Assembly (NCBI GenBank): GCA_029338615.1
Contig: JAQYAS010000050.1
Location: 1-52,118, forward strand
Direction: 5' to 3'
Length of the DNA: 52,118 nt
From: Clostridiales bacterium
GTDB lineage: Bacteria; Bacillota; Clostridia; Lachnospirales; Lachnospiraceae
Shown: one piece after another, positions 17,326-26,785 of the stretch
Layout of the letters: every line of letters begins with the position of its first letter
Numbering within the stretch: the stretch's first letter is position 1
Translations under genes and position numbers: made by a program
The notes under the pieces: model-generated
The model's database searches: none
What the model was told of the DNA's origin: nothing
The model's input: only the letters and a program-made list of their open reading frames with translations

Positions 17326-20300
17326 TTATTTCTCCTTATTTCCAGCATCTCTCAGCAGAACTTTTCCCTGTCCATACTCCATCTGAAGCGCATAGACAAT
17401 TCCAGAGTTCTCATCCACCTCAAATCCACGTCCCATATTTTTTACCTGTCTTGTCTTTTTTAACTGAACATATACAGGACAATTTCCCTTATGTTCCTCA
17501 AGTATAGATATAAAACCAGTTTCATTCCTGACATATTCATCCACATCATCAAAAAGTACCCATAACTGCTTCTGACTGGTCTGCTGCCTTATATTCTGTG
17601 TATTTCTTCCTGACCAGCTCTTTCTTTCCTGAAACATTCTTCCCTGTTCAGCATCCTCAAACGTTATAAGTTCAGACAAAATGAGTTTATTTTCCTTCTC
17701 ATTCAGATTTGCGCGCCCTTTTACGAATATACGGTTATCAACATAAAGCTTATCTCTGAACTTCTCAAAGTCTCTCGGAAATACGACCAGCTCTATCTGT
17801 CCAAACATATCCTCTATATCTACATAAGCCATATTCTGGTTATTCTTTGTAAGTTTTACAGACACACCCACTATAATTCCTCCCACTGTATATGAGAAAT
17901 TATCTATAAGTCTCTGTCTGTCACCGTCAGCCCCCGCATCGTCCATCTCTGAATCATCGTTATGATCAACTGCAAAATCCATGGACTGCGCAGTACATAT
18001 CTTATTCATAAGGTCCACATATTTTGCCAGTGGATGTCCCGATATATATACCCCCAGAACAGATTTTTCAAGTGTGAGCTTTTCCTGATCCGCATATTCG
18101 TCCACATCCGGATATGGCACCTGCGAACTCTGTGCAAAATCTTCACCCATGAAGTCAAACAGTGACATCTGCCCCGATTCTCTGCTCTTGCGTTCTCTTG
18201 CAGTCTCCTCCGATATAGCCGGCAGCGCCATGATCATTTGCTTTCTGTTTGCGCCCATTCCATCAAAAGCACCACTTAATATGAGAGCCTCTACTGTTTT
18301 TTTGTTAGTGTCCTTTGCAGGCATTCTGGTAAGAAAGTCTCTAAGATCCTTAAATCTGCCATTTTTTCTTCTCTCTTCCACCACTCTGTCTATAACTGCA
18401 GCTCCTACACTCTTTATTCCTGAAAGTCCATATCTGATCCTGCCGCCACTTATAGAGAATTTGCTGACACCATCATTAATATTTGGAGGCAGCACCTCAA
18501 CGTCCATCTGCTTACATACATTTATATACAAAGCAATCTTTCCATTGTTATCCAGTACCGAAGACATAAGTGCAGCCATAAACTCCACCGGATAGTAATA
18601 CTTCAGATATGCTGTCTGGGCTGCAAGAACCGCATAGGCAACTGAATGTGATTTGTTAAATGCATATTCTGCAAATTTCGTCATCTCATCAAATATTTTA
18701 TTTGCCACATCCTCGGATATTCCATTTGCCACACATCCCGGAACATTCAGTTCGGCATTGCCATACACAAAATTATGACGCTCCTTTTCCATTTCCTCAG
18801 GCTTTTTCTTGGCCATAGCCCTTCTTACAAGATCACTACGTCCAAGTGTATACCCAGCTAGTTTCATAACTATCTGCATAACCTGCTCCTGATATATTAT
18901 ACAGCCATATGTAGGCTCCAGGATCTCCTCAAGCTCTGGAGTGTCATACTTTACAAGCTCTCTGTTCTCTTTACCCCTTATATAGTCATCTATAAACTGC
19001 ATAGGGCCTGGTCTGAACAGCGCCACCCCCGCTATGACATCGTCAAGGCTTTGTGGTTTTAGTTTCATCATGAAATTTTTCATTCCCTGACTTTCAAGCT
19101 GGAACATTCCCTCTGTCTTACCCTGACCCATAAGTCCCAATATATTAGGATCGTCATAATCTATATTGTCGAGATCTATATCATTTCCAGTAGTTTCTTT
19201 TATTAATTTCACGGTATCCTGGATAACCGTAGCGGTTCGAAGGCCAAGGAAATCCATCTTAAGCATTCCCAGATGCTCCACGGTGTTTTTCTCAAACTGG
19301 GTTACCACTGCACCTTCGGCGCCAACCGAAAGAGGTGCATATTCTTCTATGGCCTCCCTGCCTATAACTACTCCGGCTGCATGCATTCCTGCATTTCTCG
19401 GCAATCCTTCCAGTTTCTTTGCTATATCTACAAGCTTCTTGATCTCATCCGAACTGTTATACATATCCATAAAGTCCTTACTGGTCTTCATAGCTATGTC
19501 AATAGTCATATCCTTCTCTGCCGGTATTGCCTTTGCCAGAGAATCGCACACTGCGTATGGCAGATCCATTGCTCTTCCCACATCTCTTATTACATTTCTT
19601 GCCCCCATCGTCTGATATGCGATTATCTGGGTAACACATTCTTCTCCATATTTCCGTACACAGTAATCTATAACCTCCTGCCTTCTGATATAGCAGAAAT
19701 CAATATCAATATCAGGCATAGATACTCTCTCTGGATTCAGGAATCTTTCAAACAGCAGATTGTATTTGAGAGGTTCTATTGTGGTTATATCAAGGCAATA
19801 CGCAACAACACTTCCCACAGCAGATCCACGTCCCGGGCCAACTGCGATTCCATGTGTTTTTGCAAAATGTATAAAGTCCCACACAATAAGGAAATAGTCA
19901 ACAAACCCCATATGCTTTATGACAGATAACTCATAATCTATCCTCTGTCTTACATCATATCCCCTGTCTCCTTCTTTTAATCCATCGGTCTGGGAATATG
20001 TTATTCCATATTTTTTGGCCATTCCATCATGTACAAGCTTCTCCAGATACTCCTCTGCAGTATATCCTTCTGGCACATCAAATTTGGGTACTTTCTGTTC
20101 GCCAAATACTATATTTACATTACATCTATCAGCAATCCTGTGGGTATTCTCAAGAGCCTCTATAGCATAAGGGAATAACTCAGCCATCTCCTCTTTAGAC
20201 TTGAGATAAAACTGTCCACCGTCATATCTCATCCTGTTCTCATCATGAACTTTCCTGTTAGTCTGAATGCACAGGAGCACATCATGAGCTTCCCAGTCCT

Positions 20301-20937
20301 CAGCATATATGTAATGCGAATCATTTGTAACCACCATAGGTATTCCCAGTTCTTTTGACAGTCTCATAACTCCGGCATTGACAGTAGCCTGTTCCGGTAT
20401 TCCATGATCCTGCATCTCCAGGAAATAATTATCCGCACCAAATATATTCCTGTATCTTATAGCAGCTTCTTTAGCTCCATCATAATCTCCTTTTTTGAGA
20501 TTAACAGCCACCTCTCCAGCCAGACAAGCACTGAGAGCAATAACTCCATCATGGTATTTCTCAAGAACCTCCATATCAACTCTGGGTTTATAATAAAAGC
20601 CCTCTGTAAATCCTCTTGTAACGATCTTGGAAAGGTTGTGATATCCTGTATCGTTCTCTGCAAGGAGCACCAGATGATAGTATCTGTCATCCCCCTTGTT
20701 AACCTCCCGGTCAAATCTTGATCCGGGACTTACATATACCTCACATCCAAGTATCGGCTTTATTCCCTCTTTCTGGCAAGCTTCATAAAATTCTATTACA
20801 CCATACATGACACCATGGTCAGTTATAGCCAGAGAGTCATATCCCAACTCTTTAGCCCTGTGTACAAGTTCTTTTATTTTTGCAGCACCATCCAGCAGGC
20901 TGTATCCCGTATGCACATGCAGATGCGTAAATTCCAT
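17326..20937 (-). CDS. dnaE: DNA polymerase III alpha subunit, DnaE type
   Basis: Family C replicative polymerase, 1203 residues from the ATG at 20937 (AGGGAG site 5 nt upstream). Domains in order: PHP (MEFTHLHVHTGYSLLDG to about 200), palm with PDIDIDF at 408-414 carrying catalytic aspartates, a GPGRGSAVGS segment, fingers, helix-hairpin-helix-like region, and a C-terminal OB fold (VGGIIVGVSVKLTKNNQ). In Firmicutes DnaE usually works beside PolC, extending primers on the lagging strand. No proofreading exonuclease domain is seen, as expected for DnaE. The DUF5662-like gene is 46 nt upstream. Confidence 0.97.
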   Translation of the reverse strand: MEFTHLHVHTGYSLLDGAAKIKELVHRAKELGYDSLAITDHGVMYGVIEFYEACQKEGIKPILGCEVYVSPGSRFDREVNKGDDRYYHLVLLAENDTGYHNLSKIVTRGFTEGFYYKPRVDMEVLEKYHDGVIALSACLAGEVAVNLKKGDYDGAKEAAIRYRNIFGADNYFLEMQDHGIPEQATVNAGVMRLSKELGIPMVVTNDSHYIYAEDWEAHDVLLCIQTNRKVHDENRMRYDGGQFYLKSKEEMAELFPYAIEALENTHRIADRCNVNIVFGEQKVPKFDVPEGYTAEEYLEKLVHDGMAKKYGITYSQTDGLKEGDRGYDVRQRIDYELSVIKHMGFVDYFLIVWDFIHFAKTHGIAVGPGRGSAVGSVVAYCLDITTIEPLKYNLLFERFLNPERVSMPDIDIDFCYIRRQEVIDYCVRKYGEECVTQIIAYQTMGARNVIRDVGRAMDLPYAVCDSLAKAIPAEKDMTIDIAMKTSKDFMDMYNSSDEIKKLVDIAKKLEGLPRNAGMHAAGVVIGREAIEEYAPLSVGAEGAVVTQFEKNTVEHLGMLKMDFLGLRTATVIQDTVKLIKETTGNDIDLDNIDYDDPNILGLMGQGKTEGMFQLESQGMKNFMMKLKPQSLDDVIAGVALFRPGPMQFIDDYIRGKENRELVKYDTPELEEILEPTYGCIIYQEQVMQIVMKLAGYTLGRSDLVRRAMAKKKPEEMEKERHNFVYGNAELNVPGCVANGISEDVANKIFDEMTKFAEYAFNKSHSVAYAVLAAQTAYLKYYYPVEFMAALMSSVLDNNGKIALYINVCKQMDVEVLPPNINDGVSKFSISGGRIRYGLSGIKSVGAAVIDRVVEERRKNGRFKDLRDFLTRMPAKDTNKKTVEALILSGAFDGMGANRKQMIMALPAISEETARERKSRESGQMSLFDFMGEDFAQSSQVPYPDVDEYADQEKLTLEKSVLGVYISGHPLAKYVDLMNKICTAQSMDFAVDHNDDSEMDDAGADGDRQRLIDNFSYTVGGIIVGVSVKLTKNNQNMAYVDIEDMFGQIELVVFPRDFEKFRDKLYVDNRIFVKGRANLNEKENKLILSELITFEDAEQGRMFQERKSWSGRNTQNIRQQTSQKQLWVLFDDVDEYVRNETGFISILEEHKGNCPVYVQLKKTRQVKNMGRGFEVDENSGIVYALQMEYGQGKVLLRDAGNKEK

Positions 20938-20983
20938 ATATTCTCCCTTCAAGGATTCTCTGTCCAAGGAAAAATCCTCTGTA

Positions 20984-21529
20984 TTATTTTTTCTTCAATA
21001 TCTCTTTTTTGATATAGTCAAATGTATAATCCTCCCCCTTTTCTGCCAACATGCGAAGCATACGCTCCAACAATTCTGCAGATTCAGGATGGAGCATAGT
21101 CTTTGATCTGCCCTTCATATAATAATCCAGTGGAAGATTATCCGTATAGCTTTCCATATTATAATTCTTGCTTGCAGCCACTCTGTCACAGAACATTTCT
21201 ACCACATACTTTTCAGGCATTTTCATCCCTATCAGCTGTTTACAGCTTTTATCAGCACTATAATCTATCCAGTATTCCAAATGATGTTTGTTGCGACCCT
21301 TGTGATGCAGCCAGGCACTTGAATAGCCTTTATCTTCTCTTTCCGCATCGTTTGGACTTCTTGTTCCCTGATAATATTTTGCCCCAACTGAAAATTCAGT
21401 CCAAGAGTATTTGGAAAGATCATGAAGCAGCCCCTGCATGTAAAGCCCGCATCTGAAGCAGTTTTTCATAACCATCCGCTTATGTCTGTTTATCGTTTTC
21501 AAATGACAATACCACTTTGGTGCTTTCAT
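20984..21529 (-). CDS. DUF5662-like protein
   Basis: 181 residues, no signal peptide or membrane segment. The sequence has an HD-like look: H-K-R-M-V near the N terminus, GLLHDLSKYSWTEF, then AWLHHKGRNKHHLEYW. These are consistent with a helical metal-binding fold in which His/Asp pairs could bind metal. I recall similar Firmicute proteins as DUF5662; function is unknown. It lies between the tRNA-Thr terminator and dnaE and is likely transcribed with dnaE. Confidence 0.7.
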   Translation of the reverse strand: MKAPKWYCHLKTINRHKRMVMKNCFRCGLYMQGLLHDLSKYSWTEFSVGAKYYQGTRSPNDAEREDKGYSSAWLHHKGRNKHHLEYWIDYSADKSCKQLIGMKMPEKYVVEMFCDRVAASKNYNMESYTDNLPLDYYMKGRSKTMLHPESAELLERMLRMLAEKGEDYTFDYIKKEILKKK

Positions 21530-21571
21530 CAGATAACACTCCTTTCCTGATCTCTAAAATCACATATAATC

Positions 21572-21606
21572 AAAAAGCTGCCAGCAAATTATATTGCAGG
21601 CAGCCT
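21572..21606 (-). terminator. Terminator after tRNA-Thr
   Basis: Stem AGGCTGCCTGCAA with TTTGCTGGCAGC (one mismatch), then CTTTTTG on the minus strand, immediately after the tRNA. Confidence 0.8.
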
Positions 21607-21618
21607 TACTCATATTCA

Positions 21619-21691
<73 letters not shown>

Positions 21692-21721
21692 ATCTATAAA
21701 AACACTACCATATGACCGGCA

Positions 21722-23002
21722 TCAGAAGCACCAAATGCCATATAGTGGTATATTTACCATACCTTTATCAACGAACATATCATCTGTAGATATCCTCACT
21801 GATGTCTGATTATCATATCTTTGTTTAAACACCCTGGAACTTTGTGCCTTTGTGTGTGGACTAGTCTGCACATCTACAGGTATAACCTCTCCATCACCCT
21901 CATACACAAAATCAACCTTTGCTGTAGCTGATGATATCCAGAAATATAACTCTCCAACACTTTTATTCATATGCAGCTCAGAAAGTGCATACTGCTCAGC
22001 TATGACACCATCCATTATATCCAGGATATTATTCCTGTCTAAATCCTCAACCAATATGCCAGCCATCATCCTAAGAAGTCCATGATCCAGATGATATATC
22101 TCAAAGGATTTATCATCCTTCTGCTCCGACAATGGTAAAACTCCATTCCTGACACGGTATACCTGTCTGACTACCCCAAGTCTCACCAGTTGATCTACAG
22201 AAGCTTCATATTCTCGAGCCCTGGCCTTGGGATCAACATACCCATACATGAACTTTTTGTTCTCTTTTGTGAGCTGTATTGGAATACTGTTCCATATGGC
22301 CATTACCTTGGTTAAATATCTCTTCGGAGTGGAGTCTATCAGATATTCAGTGGTTCTGTCAAGTATTGACTTCAAAACTACGTCAACTCTCCTGAAATCT
22401 CCTGTTTTATAGTATTCCTCCACCGCCTCAGGCATCCCTCCTGTCACGAAAAAAGCCTCAAGCATAGTCTGAACACTATCTCTTACCTCATCAGGCATAG
22501 CCGTTATCTTCTGGTTCTCAATAAATGCACATAATTTCCTGCCTTTACCGGCTTTGAGAAATTCCTCAAAGCCCATCGGAACCATCTCATACACAGATAT
22601 ATCCTCTGCGCACTCTTCTTCACCAGGCAGTTCTCCATGCACCGTGGCAATAACACAAATTCTACAGTCCGTATTATATTTACCATATTCTACAAGATTC
22701 TTCAATAACCCCGGGCAATTTTGTGCATTGTCAAATATCAGTAATTTATCTTTAAAATCATATTTGTCGAGAGATGTGGTGAGTTTGGCATGCATTTTCT
22801 CCGGGCGTCTGGTCTTAGACGCATACACAGCCAGATCATTATACTTGTTCATATCAATAATTATATGATCCTCAAAAAAACCCATGGCAAAATCAACAAC
22901 CGCCCAGGTTTTACCAACAAATTTACCTCCACGTACAACAGCAACTTTATCAGCGCCAGTCTCATACCATGCAGCAAGATCATTCATAATATTTCTAAAC
23001 AA
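21722..23002 (-). CDS. AAA_14/DUF4143-type ATPase
   Basis: About 426 residues. N-terminal P-loop ATPase with Walker A GGKFVGKTW and Walker B LLIFDNAQN; the family usually has DE(I/V)Q, so the catalytic Glu appears replaced by Asn, which may weaken hydrolysis. The C-terminal DUF4143-like part contains a nuclease-fold pattern, KVDFVYEGDGEVIPVDVQTS. I favour the TTG at 23002, 8 nt after AAAGAGG; the frame-leading GTG at 23011 lies within that site. Such ATPases are widespread and poorly characterised. It follows the RHH gene by about 40 nt, suggesting an operon and joint function. Confidence 0.8.
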   Translation of the reverse strand: MFRNIMNDLAAWYETGADKVAVVRGGKFVGKTWAVVDFAMGFFEDHIIIDMNKYNDLAVYASKTRRPEKMHAKLTTSLDKYDFKDKLLIFDNAQNCPGLLKNLVEYGKYNTDCRICVIATVHGELPGEEECAEDISVYEMVPMGFEEFLKAGKGRKLCAFIENQKITAMPDEVRDSVQTMLEAFFVTGGMPEAVEEYYKTGDFRRVDVVLKSILDRTTEYLIDSTPKRYLTKVMAIWNSIPIQLTKENKKFMYGYVDPKARAREYEASVDQLVRLGVVRQVYRVRNGVLPLSEQKDDKSFEIYHLDHGLLRMMAGILVEDLDRNNILDIMDGVIAEQYALSELHMNKSVGELYFWISSATAKVDFVYEGDGEVIPVDVQTSPHTKAQSSRVFKQRYDNQTSVRISTDDMFVDKGMVNIPLYGIWCF

Positions 23003-23040
23003 GCATATCACCTCTTTTCATCAAATTATATCCATAAATC

Positions 23041-23532
23041 TTATTCGTACAAAAATTTTTCTCTGAAGTATGTCTTAAGGGCAGGCTCATCTATATCCAT
23101 ATATTTCATAACCACTTCATAAAGGAATTCCTTATAGTATTCCCAATCTTTACCTGACATATCTATAGTCTGCTCATCCTCATAAAACACTTCACCAAGT
23201 TTATTACGCAGCTTGATCACTGCTCTATATATGTTGCGATCATTTTTTTCATTGTCAGTTTTTTCAATATCCACAGTCATATCACCATACTTCAAATGAC
23301 TCTCTCCGTGCATAATTGTCACTTCTTTTTCTATCCTTGAAATGCACTTCTCCTCCACCATATCCCTAAGGAAATATTGTCTGTTTTCGAACAGATATCT
23401 TTTGATAGACATAAGGATAATTTCATTCTGTGAATAACCCGTATAACTAGATAATTTCTCTATATCCCGTGCCATGCGTGAGTCCATTCTCAATGGCTTA
23501 CTTGTAAGCTCTCTTTTGTTAAGTCCAGGCAT
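23041..23532 (-). CDS. Ribbon-helix-helix-like protein, partner of the ATPase
   Basis: 163 residues, unrecognised as a whole. Residues about 12-52 (KPLRMDSRMARDIEKLS, then YTGYSQNEIILMSIKRYL) look like an Arc/CopG ribbon-helix-helix DNA-binding domain. The rest is a charged alpha/beta region rich in Glu, Lys and Tyr with no known motif. AAGGAGATACAA precedes the ATG. RHH proteins often repress their own promoter; a 17-bp dyad lies just upstream (23583-23599). A two-gene accessory unit with the downstream ATPase is inferred; I do not claim a toxin-antitoxin role. Confidence 0.65.
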   Translation of the reverse strand: MPGLNKRELTSKPLRMDSRMARDIEKLSSYTGYSQNEIILMSIKRYLFENRQYFLRDMVEEKCISRIEKEVTIMHGESHLKYGDMTVDIEKTDNEKNDRNIYRAVIKLRNKLGEVFYEDEQTIDMSGKDWEYYKEFLYEVVMKYMDIDEPALKTYFREKFLYE

Positions 23533-23582
23533 TTGTATCTCCTTTTCCGAAGTTCTGATCTGTCATACTAATTAACTATCAA

Positions 23583-23599
23583 TTTATACTTAGTATAAA
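23583..23599. promoter_or_regulatory. 17-bp dyad, candidate operator of the RHH gene
   Basis: TTTATAC-TTA-GTATAAA, perfect 7-bp half sites, about 50 nt upstream of the RHH start and just past the upstream terminator. On the minus strand it includes TATACT, which could serve as a -10. Confidence 0.45.
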
Positions 23600-23625
23600 A
23601 ATCCCGGAGTATATTTCTCCGGGAT
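23596..23625 (-). terminator. Terminator after the Sel1/TPR gene
   Basis: ATCCCGGAG/CTCCGGGAT with a 7-nt loop and TTTTAT on the minus strand, 26 nt past the gene stop. Confidence 0.9.
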
Positions 23626-23651
23626 CAAACAATCAAACCTTTTATTGCAGA

Positions 23652-26372
23652 TTACTCTCCCTTTCCAATCGAAAGGAATCCGCTTTCATTTGCCTTCAGC
23701 AAGAAGGCCAGTCCGATATTCTTCTTGCTCTCTCCTGTCGCCTTATAAATCTCTCCTGTCTCCACGAGTGACTTGGCTATTGATATCAATACTTCCTTAA
23801 ACTGCATCATCTGACGTCTGTCTTTTGAACTAAGCTTGAATATATACTGGTTCTTAGAGCTTATAAGAAGTATGCTGAATGTATGTACATTATCCTTAGA
23901 TGCCCTTATTGCAGATCCGATCATTCTCGAGTTAGCAATGATTACATCAGCATTCTCATCTGGCAGATACTCTGATACGATAAGTTTGTATATCTTGAGA
24001 TAATCCTGTTCTGCAGATGCATTGACAGGCATCTCCGCAACAGCAAATTCAACAACTGAATCTGCCATCTTGATCGTTCCGCCTTCGTCATTGATAACGG
24101 CATTGCACTCTTTTGGAACACATAATCTGAAGAACTTGTTCTCCACAACCTTCTGTCCCTTAGCAGGCTCACGAAGGATGAGATCTACATAATTCATCTC
24201 CAGTTTATTCATCGCAACTATAGCGGATTCATCACCGGTCTCTGCAAGATCTATCAAAGCATCATACAGACTCCATATCTGCTGTGTTGTCACAGGGACA
24301 AGTGTTATCAGTTTCTCAATAGCAGGAACATAGCCCATACTTGCGTTCTCAATATAGAGCTTGATAGCTTCCTCATCTGAAAGTCCCTTTTCAACCTTGT
24401 AATTGATAACCTTGAAAAGATTCTCCTTATCCCAGTCATCAAAGTTGGCATTAAATGCCTTTTCAAAATACTTTATACTCTTTATCTCGCCCTTATAATT
24501 ATCCTGTTTTTCCTGAACCTGATAAATTCTTCCAAGTTCATAACCAGCCTGAGCACTTCCAAGTCCCAACGCTTCCAGATACGCTTTCTCTATCTCATAA
24601 GGAGTCGCAATATAGAATATCTGTCTCTGCTTCATCATAGCTATCTTAATAGCCGCTGACTCACTTCCAGCCTCCACAGCACGCTCCCACTTATCTATGG
24701 CAGTCTGCAGATCTTCACCCTTCAGGTCTTCTAGATCCTTTATGTATCCCTCTGCTTCCTGAATTCCATTCTCTCTGGCTTTCTTAAAGTAAGATAAAGC
24801 CTTCACGCCGTCTCTCTTCGTTCTGAGCAGTCCATAGTAATAGATTCTTCCCAGATAGAATGCAACCCTCTTATGTCCAAGTCTCTCTGCATTCTCATAC
24901 CAGTTGACGGCTTTCACATAATCCTTTAATTCCTGATCATATACAATTCCAAGGAGGAATGCCAATTCAGGATCCTTTGTAGCCTCAAACAGCTGCTTTG
25001 CGTAACTTATAGTTTTCTCTACATCCCTGTATGGGCTGTCCTCATCATAGTAAAGCTCTATGAGCAGGTAACTTGCCTTTATGCTTCCAAGCTTAAGCGC
25101 CTGCTTGGCTGCCCTCATCGCACCCTCATAGTCCTCAAGATAGTAGCAGTAAATTGCCTCGTTGTAGTACTGCATATCTTTTCTGTTTGCACTATGCTCA
25201 CTGGCAAGAGTCGGATCTACAAAAGCAAACGAATTCGCTGTCTCAAATATGATCTCCTCATACTGTTCTATGATCTCCATCGTTGCACATACAAACCTCA
25301 TACATGCAAGACGTCTTCCATGGTAAAATGCAAATGATACAATTCCCTTCTCCATCTCCTTATGATAATAAGTGGTACATATACCATCAGCATACTCTGT
25401 TACATATGCCTTAAGCTGAAGTTCCTCATCAAATGCATCATTGCAGTATCTGAGATAATTCTCAAGAGTCATCTTTGAATCCTTTGGTACACTGTCATAA
25501 TATACATACATGGCAAAATCCTTGTATGTAAGACTAGGAGCATAATACTCCTCACCTGTCGTCTCATTGATGGTCTTTACCCATCCCTTTGGAAGTTTGT
25601 GAATGAATCCTTCAACCTGGTTGTGGACATATGTATACTGATATTGAAGTCTTGATGCTTCTATAACCTTATATCTAGGCTCCTTGCCCTTTGCCTTTCT
25701 GGCCTCGGCAATATCGGTATAAAGCTTATCCTTCTCCTCAAATTCAAGGCTGTCTCCATGTGTTCTCATGTACTCAACTCTCTCATATGATGCCTTAGCT
25801 TTTGCATCACCTGTATCAGCGAGCTTCTTATACCACATCATAGCCTTGTCCAGATCTACAGGGACAACGTAATCACTCTTGTTTCCGTATTCATCTACTC
25901 TGTTAAGTCCACTCTCATATATAGAGCCAAGGCTCATGTAAGCTGCCTTAATTCCGTATTCTGTAGCCGCAAGTTCATAATACTTGATAGCCTTAGAAAA
26001 GTTCTGAACTTCCAGAAGCATCTTGGCAAGTTTAAAGATCACATCCCCGTCATGATTCTGATTGACATACTTCTCATAATACTTTGTAGCTTTATTCAAA
26101 TCTACATCAGTCACGGCATTGCGATACTTACCTTTCTCGTAAAACTCGGCAAGCGCCAGCAATGCATCATCCCCATAAGACTTATACTGTGCATCCATTA
26201 TTCCAATGTCAGCAACCTGCTCCAATATAGTAACTGATTCCTCAGCATCACCATTGTCCATAAGGTTCATAGCCTTATTGAACTGAAGCTCCACATTGTT
26301 AACCGGCTCTTTTCTTTTAGAAAATCTGGATACGAATGGTATCTTCTTAAATAATCCGTCAAAAAATCCCAT
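23652..26372 (-). CDS. Large Sel1/TPR-repeat protein
   Basis: 906 residues from the ATG at 26372 (CGGAGGA 7 nt upstream; a TTG 18 nt earlier leads the open frame). Basic N terminus (FKKIPFVSRFSKRKEP), then helical Sel1/TPR-like repeats, for example AIKYYELAATEYGIKAAYMS and AVNWYENAERLGHKRVAFYL. The array is broken at roughly 260-390 by a non-repeat domain (GWVKTINETTGEEYYAPSLT onward), and a similar-looking alpha/beta domain ends the protein (FFRLCVPKECNAVINDEGG onward). No signal peptide or membrane segment. A scaffold or adaptor role is inferred; partners are unknown. Confidence 0.8.
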   Translation of the reverse strand: MGFFDGLFKKIPFVSRFSKRKEPVNNVELQFNKAMNLMDNGDAEESVTILEQVADIGIMDAQYKSYGDDALLALAEFYEKGKYRNAVTDVDLNKATKYYEKYVNQNHDGDVIFKLAKMLLEVQNFSKAIKYYELAATEYGIKAAYMSLGSIYESGLNRVDEYGNKSDYVVPVDLDKAMMWYKKLADTGDAKAKASYERVEYMRTHGDSLEFEEKDKLYTDIAEARKAKGKEPRYKVIEASRLQYQYTYVHNQVEGFIHKLPKGWVKTINETTGEEYYAPSLTYKDFAMYVYYDSVPKDSKMTLENYLRYCNDAFDEELQLKAYVTEYADGICTTYYHKEMEKGIVSFAFYHGRRLACMRFVCATMEIIEQYEEIIFETANSFAFVDPTLASEHSANRKDMQYYNEAIYCYYLEDYEGAMRAAKQALKLGSIKASYLLIELYYDEDSPYRDVEKTISYAKQLFEATKDPELAFLLGIVYDQELKDYVKAVNWYENAERLGHKRVAFYLGRIYYYGLLRTKRDGVKALSYFKKARENGIQEAEGYIKDLEDLKGEDLQTAIDKWERAVEAGSESAAIKIAMMKQRQIFYIATPYEIEKAYLEALGLGSAQAGYELGRIYQVQEKQDNYKGEIKSIKYFEKAFNANFDDWDKENLFKVINYKVEKGLSDEEAIKLYIENASMGYVPAIEKLITLVPVTTQQIWSLYDALIDLAETGDESAIVAMNKLEMNYVDLILREPAKGQKVVENKFFRLCVPKECNAVINDEGGTIKMADSVVEFAVAEMPVNASAEQDYLKIYKLIVSEYLPDENADVIIANSRMIGSAIRASKDNVHTFSILLISSKNQYIFKLSSKDRRQMMQFKEVLISIAKSLVETGEIYKATGESKKNIGLAFLLKANESGFLSIGKGE

Positions 26373-26408
26373 ATCCTGTTCCTCCGACAAATGTCCATTG
26401 ATAAATTT

Positions 26409-26437
26409 ATTTTACCACATAGATAACTGTGGTGCAA
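26409..26437 (-). promoter_or_regulatory. Promoter of the Sel1/TPR gene with dyad in its spacer
   Basis: TTGCAC (26432-26437), 17 nt, TAAAAT (26409-26414) on the minus strand. The spacer holds ACCACA-N8-TGTGGT (26414-26433), a perfect 6-bp dyad that could be an operator. Confidence 0.65.
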
Positions 26438-26505
26438 TAAATTTACCAATTTATCATCCGTGATTATCTAATATAACAAACAGAATAAACAACAATCTAC
26501 AGCTT

Positions 26506-26766
26506 TTATCTGCTATTCTTTGTGAGGTGCTCTGCAAGTGCCTCCACTGCCTGCTGCTCATCAGCACCATCAGCAACTATAGTAATCTCACTGCCAGTCT
26601 CAAAATTCATACTCATCATTCCCATGATGCTCTTGGCATTGATTCTCTTGTCTCCTGTCACAAGATGGACCTTGCTGTCATACTGGCTTGCCACCTGCAC
26701 AAGAACAGCTACAGGTCTCTCCTCTGTTTCATTTACCATTGATACAACAACTGTTTTTTCGATCAT
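26506..26766 (-). CDS. HPr-like protein lacking the catalytic histidine (Crh-like)
   Basis: 86 residues, same length as HPr, fully alignable to it by eye. In HPr the active site reads GLHARPA with His15; here it reads ETEERPV, so position 15 is Glu while Arg17-Pro18 are kept. The regulatory Ser46 is present (NAKSIMGMMS). It should not carry sugar phosphate in the PTS, but could be phosphorylated on Ser46 by HprK and act with CcpA, like Bacillus Crh, where His15 is Gln. Position also matches Bacillus: directly after whiA (19 nt). Start has AAGGAGGAAATA. Confidence 0.9.
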   Translation of the reverse strand: MIEKTVVVSMVNETEERPVAVLVQVASQYDSKVHLVTGDKRINAKSIMGMMSMNFETGSEITIVADGADEQQAVEALAEHLTKNSR

Positions 26767-26785
26767 TATTTCCTCCTTGGACTTT

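Noticed and set aside
21722-23532. Calling the RHH-ATPase pair a toxin-antitoxin system
   Set aside because: The RHH part is antitoxin-like, but the partner is a large ATPase of uncertain activity and nothing in the sequence shows toxicity.
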